Of a DNA stretch of 64,000 nt, positions 58,112 through 64,000 are shown in pieces (position 1 is the stretch's first letter; each line of letters begins with the position of its first letter). Source of the stretch: Papaver somniferum (Eukaryota > Streptophyta > Magnoliopsida > Ranunculales > Papaveraceae); NCBI RefSeq assembly GCF_003573695.1, contig NC_039363.1, positions 167,354,747 through 167,418,746 on the forward strand, in the 5' to 3' direction. The position numbers and the translations under genes are program-made. The notes beneath the pieces were generated by a model, which saw only the letters and a list, made by a program, of their open reading frames with translations, ran no database searches and had not been told where the DNA came from.

Positions 58112-60541
58112 TGGTGGGCCCGGGAAAGCGTATAAAATTGAAGCGAAATGAAATGCGGGCCTACAGTAATACCGCAAGTGCACGGTCGTCAGTTGTAGCT
58201 CGTGCAAGTACGGGTCGATCCACAGAGACTGGGGGTGTTTGGAGTTTCTAGCTATTTGGGCTCTAAATTGCTATTGGGCTTCTAATTGTGCTTTGGGCTT
58301 AGTGGGTTTTTGTAACAATGAAATGGTTTTTTTTTGGGCTTAGTGGGCTTAGTGGGTTAAGTCCAGAGTGGACTGGACCTTTGATTTTTGGAATGAACTG
58401 AGCCTTGGGCTAAGTTGGCTGGGCCTTTAGATTAGCTAGGCTTCTGAGATATGAACTAGGCTTTAGGCCTTAACCTGGACTTTGAACCTGGGATTTTAGC
58501 CTTTGGTTCTAAGCTAACTGTTTGGAGCAGAAGCAGACAAGGCTGGGATGAAGAAGAAGAAGCAGCAGCAGTGGTGGCTTCAGCAGCAGCAGAAGCAGTG
58601 CACAGCAGCAGCACATCAACAGCAAGTAGTAGCAGCTGGGGGAGAACAAGGCAGCAGAGCACTAGGCAGTGAATGCAGTAACAAGAACAGGAGAAACAAA
58701 AGAGAAGAAAGAGCAAATAGTGGCAGTGAAACTGTGATATTTACAAAGCAATGAAGATGGTAGTGAAATAATGAGACAATGGATGATAAAACAATAAACA
58801 CAAGAAAACAGATACAAATACAAAACACAAAACAGGTGACAGTGACAGTGGAGAGTGATAATGAAGAAAAGCAAAGGAAATGGTGAAAATGGCAGTGAGG
58901 ATGGCAATGGAAATGAAGCAAAGAGAAAAGACCAAGGCAGTGAAGTAAATGTGACAGTGACAGAACAATGAAACTAAACAAAGAACAATGGAACCAAGGC
59001 CTAAGCCAAGGGCAGGGGGGAGTTTGCAGCTGTGGCTAAGCTAAGGCTTAGAATCCACCTTGTGTCCTAGCTAAACAATGCAATTCTAGATTTAAAAACT
59101 TAAGCATCCAACTAGAATGGGAAGAGAATCAGCTTGCTCACTGATTTTCCCCTAGCATTGACTGTCTTTTGAAAGCACAGTCAATCACAGGCATATCAGA
59201 GCACCAACTTCTTCCCATTACTCAAGCAAAACAGGCCTTCCTAGCAATTCATCATTCAATAGAACTAAGGTTTCATCTGAGCCTCAGCAGTGAACTCAGA
59301 ACATAATTAACACTACAATGGAACTAAACATGATCATGTGCAATAACATAACATCTAAACTACTAAACAGTGAATGAAAATTGCAAATGAATAAGCCTAA
59401 AAATTAACAGTGAAATCAAATTAAATTAACCCAATTAGGGGGTTTCTCGGCTAACCAAGAACAACCTTTAACATCCTACATCACTTCCCTTTTATAGCTT
59501 ACAACAAAATACAAAACCCTAATTCAAAACCCTAATTTTTTTGGGGAAAATCAAATTCTCTCACCAATTTCCCGAATTGAGCTCGATCCATGCTTTGGGT
59601 ATGTCCCCTCTGCTCTTCTGAAGCTTTTCCTGCCTTCAATTTTGTCTTCTCCTCGCTGTTGGTGAAACCCTAGCTCGAGATTTCTTGTCAAACCCACACC
59701 TAGGGTTCAGAGATGTGAATTTGGAAAGAATTCTAGGCTAGGGAGAGATGTCGTGGTGTTGTCGGGTGGTTGTGGTGGTGGTGTGGTTCGAGAAGAAGGT
59801 GTAGCTGGTGGAGGTGATGGAGTTGCAGAGCTCTGCAAATTTTGGGAAGAAGGGGAAGAAGAGCTCGATAGAAGAATGGGTTAGGGGTTGTTTGTTTTGG
59901 GGTATAAGGGTTCGGTTGCTAGGGTGTTGATCGGGGATAGCGAGGTTTGATGATCTGCGACAAGGAGCGATGGATGGGAAGATGGTAGGTGGATCCAACG
60001 GCGATACGGAGGTAAGCGTGGAGCGACCGTCGGATGAAGGGATGTAGCAAAACGGACGACCCAAGATGGAGATGGGCGTTGCGATGTAAAGCGGGGGCTT
60101 CGGAGTTTGATGTGCGATGATGAAGCGACCGTAGGATGCTGAAATACTTCGATCTGACGGCTGAAATCCGAGACGGGCTTGGATAGTGGAAATGTGTTTG
60201 AGTAAGGGTTTTGGGCCTTGGGTATGACAAGCCCATATCTTGTTTAAGGACAATTCTTGTTCTTCAAGCCCACTTCTAGCCTTTTGGTCTTGTGCACAAC
60301 ATTCTTCGCGGCTTCCTTGTGTAATTCCTCCCGGCTTTTCACTACTTTTCTGCTCTTTTCCGCTCTGCTATTTATCCAAACTTTATTTATTACCTAAAAA
60401 TGCAAAATTAAGTAAGAAAAATATTTATTCTTGAAAACTATGAAAATACAGAATATGGGATAAAATGTAGAATTACTGCACAAAAGATGAGTTAAATGCC
60501 AACAAAAAGGGATAAATATATACCTTATTTGGCACTCATCA
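58112..60541 (-). repeat. 5' LTR of H (LTR 3, 2430 bp)
   Basis: Same length and ends as LTR 1; substitutions about one per 50-100 bases by eye. Minus-strand TATAAAAG at 59496-59489; CAG-rich stretch at about 58555-58630. Confidence 0.9.
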
Positions 60542-60546
60542 TCGTG
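60542..60546 (+). repeat. Right target-site duplication of element H
   Basis: TCGTG, identical to 47869-47873. Confidence 0.9.
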
Positions 60547-60663
60547 TTGAATAAGATGAATGAAGTTGCTGATCTAACCAGAAAGCTGGAGGTGGAAAAG
60601 GCGGCTCTGAAAGTCTTGGAGGAGGCAGAGGAGCAGAAATCTTTCTTCGATGGTTTTCTTTAG
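60547..60663 (+). CDS. Last coding piece of the PMD gene
   Basis: 38 codons plus TAG, in frame with the exon that ends at 47873 once H and one TCGTG are removed. It encodes a Leu/Glu/Lys-rich coiled-coil tail (DLTRKLEVEKAALKVLEEAEEQ). The insertion therefore replaces this tail: transcripts reading into H meet a stop at about 47895-47897, after eight foreign codons. Confidence 0.85.
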   Translation: MNKMNEVADLTRKLEVEKAALKVLEEAEEQKSFFDGFL

Positions 60664-60942
60664 TTTCCTTTCCATAATCCCATGAATTTCTGAACTTCTG
60701 AGATATGTGAGGTTTTCATTTGGGTTTTGATATTAGATGGTTAAGGATTTTCTTTTGAATTTGATTGAGATTTTCCTTTAAGTGAAGTGAACTGAATTTT
60801 TGATAAATTGTTGAATTCAAATACTGATTGCAAGTATTGCAAATGTTTTGAAGGAATTGAAATGCAATGAAAAAAAATCCTAAATGCCAAATCCAGACAT
60901 CATGAGTGCTCAAATGCTCAGTACCTCAAAGACCCAATAATT
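60664..60942. other. Intergene between convergent PMD gene and pol relic
   Basis: AT-rich; presumably the 3'UTR of the PMD gene. No other feature seen. Confidence 0.5.
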
Positions 60943-62013
60943 TCAGACAAACGCCTTAAGCCAATTCTCGTGAATTACTGGCAGGGTTCTGCCATCCGTG
61001 TTGACCAATTTGTAGTATCCTCCAGTTATGGATCTAGCAACCATATATGGTCCTTCCCAATTGGAGCTCCTTGCGGAGTGGAGATCTCGTTTAGCCGCCT
61101 TGAGAACCAAATTTCCTTCCTCGAATTTGTTCGGCTTAGTAGTTCGTGCCTTGAATATCTTTTGCTGATTCCATGGTCGTGGCACGTATGGGCACTCATG
61201 TAGAGGAGAGTACCCAGCATACTGTCTGTCGTACTTAGCCAGGTCTTCAGCAATAAAACTCTTGATAGAATGACCGACTTGGAGAAGCTCTGAACCCAAC
61301 CATTGGGTATAATATTGGCAGGGTGAAGTTGTCCATTCATAACTTTTGGTAATTGCTAAACCGTTTGTAGGGAGAAGTCCTTGAATCAAAGCATAATATT
61401 TTAACATTGGTAATATTAGAGCATGAAGAGGAATAAGACTTTCCTGAGCTCGAAACCTCTTGACAAAGGTATGTGGATTTTCCCCAGGTTCTTGCGCAAG
61501 TCCCATCAAGGTTTTTACTTCCTCTAGATGCTCAAACGGTGGGGCGTCCTCTACTTCTTCTTCTAACTTTGAGTCTTTGTCGGCGACAGAGGGTGTTGAA
61601 AGCTTTGAAGTTACCCTTCCAGCATGAATCCAAGTTCTTCCAAGGATCATGTCATATCCAGGATCTTCTCGAATTATGTAAAACTTGGTCTCAGTGCAGA
61701 CCAAATTCTCCGTGACTTTGAGAATGATGAAGCCGTATGCATCTCTGTAGATTCCTTCGTGGTCTCTGATTGCTATGGGAGCATGAGTAGACTCTTGTCA
61801 AGTAATGCCAGCAGCTCTGAGAGTTTTCAAAGGGATAATGTTGATGGCGGTGCCAACATCAACAAATGCTCTTTTGAATTCATTTCCTTTAATATGCACG
61901 GTGGTGAGCAGTCCCCAGTCATACATTTCTTTGTCGGTGGCTGATGGTTCAGGAGGTACTTCTGGAATCAGTAGGCGTTTCCCAGACACTATGTGGTTCA
62001 AAGCTGTGAACAT
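60943..62013 (-). pseudogene. Protease-to-integrase chimera of element G
   Basis: One frame with a TGA near 61798. From 62013: DWGLLTTVHIKGNEFKRAFVDVGTAINIIPL, the start of a Tat-type aspartic protease (DVGT in place of D-T/G-G), then YDMILGRTWIHA (second protease motif). It runs into an acidic linker, a Gag-like FVKRFRAQ ... LLP segment, and the integrase C-terminus (FEEGNLVLKAAKRD, NWEGPYMVARSITGGYYKL). RT, both RNase H domains and the integrase catalytic core are missing. The last 253 codons (from 61704) are open, so a fused protein is possible, but no enzyme activity is expected. Confidence 0.8.
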
Positions 62014-62540
62014 GTTTCCTCTTTGTGCTTTTCATAGATAGAGAAATTCGCAAACATGCTCTATCAATGACTGAACTGCTTCCTTGATCGGTGCTTCAGA
62101 AATAGAGAAAGTCCTGACAGGAAGAGGATCTCTGTGTACTCCTTCGGCTCCAAGGTTAAGTTCTCCTGAGTCAACCTTTTCTCTGAATATGCGTTTCAAA
62201 ACTTTGTAGCTACTTGTGGGGTGATTGACGAACCTGTGGAATCGGCAGTAACGAGGATTTTCCATGTCTTCCTCAGTTGGGTCTCTCCTGACGTATGGAA
62301 ATTTGATTGCACCATCTTGGATCCAGGCGTCTAAAAGTTCGAGCACTTATCCAATGGGAAGAGGAAAATCAGGCGCATCATCAGGAGTATCTGTGCGTTG
62401 GCCAGGAGCATGTGTCTCTGGTTTGTCCTTCTTTTGCGTCTTTGGAGGAGCTGCATCATGCTTTTTCGGGGATTCAGCCTTGCGCTTGCTCCCTTCTGCA
62501 ACATCGTTTGTAGAGGACTGCAGGTTGTACTTCTTATTGA
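62014..62540 (-). pseudogene. Gag C-terminal region of element G
   Basis: 104 open codons from 62346 contain YCRFHRFVNHPTSSYKVLKRIF, the His/Cys-rich motif that replaces a classical knuckle in many Tat Gags. TGA at 62034-62032 then the same frame resumes into protease. Upstream (62347-62540) Pro/Lys-rich linker in a shifted frame. Confidence 0.75.
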
Positions 62541-63167
62541 TCAGGCGTCTGCTTCCTCGAGTGTCACGTGATTCCTCAGTCTTTGTGGAGAAATGTAACC
62601 TTTTGGAAGGGGAATCCTCTGCGTACCAGCGGGATAAGGAGGTTGGTGACGATGGACATGTGATGTCTTGTCTTTTCCACGGTTCTCCAGAAGGCGCTCC
62701 ACGTCTTCCCGAGTAATGAAATTTGATGGTTCCTTTGCTGATGAATCTGCGGCTTTGCCAGTTTCATCATCATCCACTGTATGGATTGAGATTACTTCAG
62801 GATCAGCAACCTCTGAGGATTTCTCCTTATTTTTTCCCTTTTCTTGAGTCTTCTCTGTCATCTTACCAGTAAGTTTGAGATAATTACACAGCTCCTTCTG
62901 TGTAGAAGCCATGTCAGTCTGATTCTTTGCGAGAGTCTCCTGCACTTTGATAAGATCAACAATGGTAGGTGGTGGATTTCCTCTGACTTCTTCAGGGTGT
63001 AAACCGAACAGCGGATGACCTTCAGCGTGAGGAGGAGTAATGTCACCACTGTCAATGTTGGAGGCCGGAATCGTTTCCGGGATATTCTGATTGTCATTGT
63101 TGTTGTTGCTAGTACTAGCGTCGTTTGTGTTGGAACCTGTAACTAACCCAGACCTAAGACCAGCCAT
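62541..63167 (-). pseudogene. Gag N-terminal region of element G (capsid deleted)
   Basis: 208 codons from ATG 63167, closely matching the gag at 38892 but without its two stops. At about 62587 the sequence jumps from GYIS to the TKTEESRD region: about 493 bp present at 37817-38309 are missing, removing the capsid domain and shifting frame. It could at most give a short N-terminal Gag. Confidence 0.85.
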
Positions 63168-63202
63168 CTTGTGAAATCGTGAGATTGCAACCGAGAGATT
63201 AA

Positions 63203-63221
63203 TCTCCCACTGTGGTCGCCA
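63203..63221 (-). promoter_or_regulatory. Primer binding site of element G
   Basis: Minus strand TGGCGACCACAGTGGGAGA, three bases from LTR d. Confidence 0.78.
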
Positions 63222-63224
63222 ATC

Positions 63225-64000
63225 TGTGAGTGGGGAAAAACGATTTGCAGGTTTTTACGGAGTTGAAGAGTCGACCGTGTGGAGACTCCTTGAACCGAGC
63301 GAAATGTTGAACCTCACACAGATGCACTGCAAGAAGGGAGTGCTTTAAGTTCTAGAGATCAATCTGTAAGACCCCGGCCTAAACCAAGAACAATGGTCGT
63401 TCTAGAGTCAATTCGGTCACAAGAGAGGATGGGTTGATCTGTAGGAGAGAAGCTGAGAAATGCGTGAGATCAATAGTGATCTGATATTGTAGGTGTGTTG
63501 TGAATTCAGCGTGAAAATGCTCTGAATAATTGAATTTTTCTCAATTGAGAGTAGTTTATGTGAGTTCGTGTAGACGAAAGATTGTCTGTATGAACTTTGA
63601 TGAGAAATTGCTCGTCTTGGCCAATGTCGTTCGAATGTTCGAAACTTCTCCCTTTTCATTCAGGATTCAGGGACATTTTATAATGCCGGAGTTGAAAAAC
63701 AATGATCCCATGAAGTGTGACAGTTGCTGGAATCAGAGAATGGGAAATGGGGAAATCATGTTAAAACCAATTACTCATCGTGCGGAGACTTGGTTAACTT
63801 TCCACCCACTACTTTGCTGACTCTTCCAACTGATTGCACGACTTGCTCACATTCTCATCGTGGGTGAACACACGTCCGTAGACCGCCAGACCAAAACCCT
63901 AGTTAATATCCCCCCATGTGACACGATTGAAATCTCGTGATTGTGGAGTCAGTTGCTGACTTTATGGGACGATGAGTCCATGTAGCGCCGAGTTGAACAT
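63225..64000 (-). repeat. LTR d, 5' LTR of element G (cut by window edge)
   Basis: Direct repeat of 38950-39725, same orientation, a few differences per 100 bases. Expected to continue about 3.1 kb beyond the window. Confidence 0.85.

Larger units (their letters stand above)
47874..60541 (-). mobile_element. Element H: non-autonomous Athila/Tat-type LTR element with three LTRs
   Basis: 12,668 bp between perfect 5-bp duplications. Outer LTRs are both 2430 bp (47874-50303, 58112-60541), with PBS left of the right one and polypurine sequence right of the left one: minus strand. Interior holds a zinc-knuckle Gag relic and a 347-codon unknown ORF, but no protease, RT or integrase. A third, partial LTR (to 53914) and a second partial interior lie in the middle. 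It interrupts the last exon of the PMD gene. Confidence 0.9.
38950..64000 (-). mobile_element. Tat/Ogre-like element G with antisense PMD gene
   Basis: From right to left: LTR d (cut by the window edge), PBS, defective gag, protease-integrase chimera, then the antisense PMD gene (with element H inserted), polypurine tract and LTR c. RT, RNase H and the integrase core are missing, so G could move only with help. Without H the visible part is about 12.4 kb. Confidence 0.7.

Noticed and set aside
49500..60253. 171-codon frames in the H LTRs (50015-49500 and 60253-59738) as a gene.
   Set aside because: Both copies are young LTRs that are identical by descent, the third copy is frame-shifted, and the product is low-complexity Ser/Pro/Thr-rich. 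No domain or splice context.

Overview
This is an intergenic-type block of a large, repeat-rich plant genome. Evidence: iMet-tRNA-primed Copia elements, Tat/Athila-type Ty3/Gypsy elements with dual RNase H and long PBS motifs, plant TATA boxes, AT-rich introns, and a plant mobile domain (PMD) gene. I see no ordinary host gene that is clearly independent of the transposons, and no tRNA, rRNA or CRISPR. The species cannot be fixed from the sequence; a eudicot is likely. One assembly gap (N) lies at 57283-57500.

Left third (1-31692): nested long-LTR Copia elements, with LTRs of about 2.2-2.4 kb. Element A (minus, 1-2965, Gag open) sits in the 5' LTR of element B (plus, 2966-18694, no recognisable pol). 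Element F (9134-18087, 8.95 kb), a Tat-lineage Gypsy element, sits in the 3' LTR of B. F keeps PR-RT-RH-aRH-INT but has lost Gag and PBS, and carries a spliced antisense coiled-coil gene between pol and its 3' LTR. Then come an inverted pair of LTRs of a second Copia-like family (E'/E, 18695-22617), internal sequence of E, element C (plus, 24187-30585, Gag only), an inverted LTR piece (D) and a duplicated piece of E-type interior.

Middle and right (31693-64000): a head-to-tail series of long-LTR Tat/Ogre-like elements on the minus strand (PBS TGGCGACCACAGTGGGAGA) with LTR copies a (31693-32180), b (32357-34749), c (38950-42810) and d (63225 to beyond the edge). LTRs b and c each have a PBS on the left and a polypurine tract on the right, as in an LTR-int-LTR-int-LTR array. 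Both long LTRs contain arrays of about 200-bp tandem repeats.

The most interesting object is inside the rightmost element (G). On the strand opposite to its gag-pro remnants, starting about 300 bp inside the 3' LTR, lies a multi-exon PMD-domain gene of about 938 codons (44289-47873 plus 60547-60663) with its own TATA box, 5'UTR introns, four phase-0 coding introns (one GC-AG) and no stop in any coding exon. Its last exon is split by a 12.67-kb non-autonomous Athila/Tat-type element H (47874-60541, three LTRs, no pol) with a perfect 5-bp duplication TCGTG. Without H the reading frame runs on to a stop. A decayed relative of the same gene lies at the same place in the neighbouring element (34997-36207), and F carries a different antisense gene in the equivalent place. 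So three Gypsy elements in one window share the layout 'accessory antisense gene fired from just inside the 3' LTR'.
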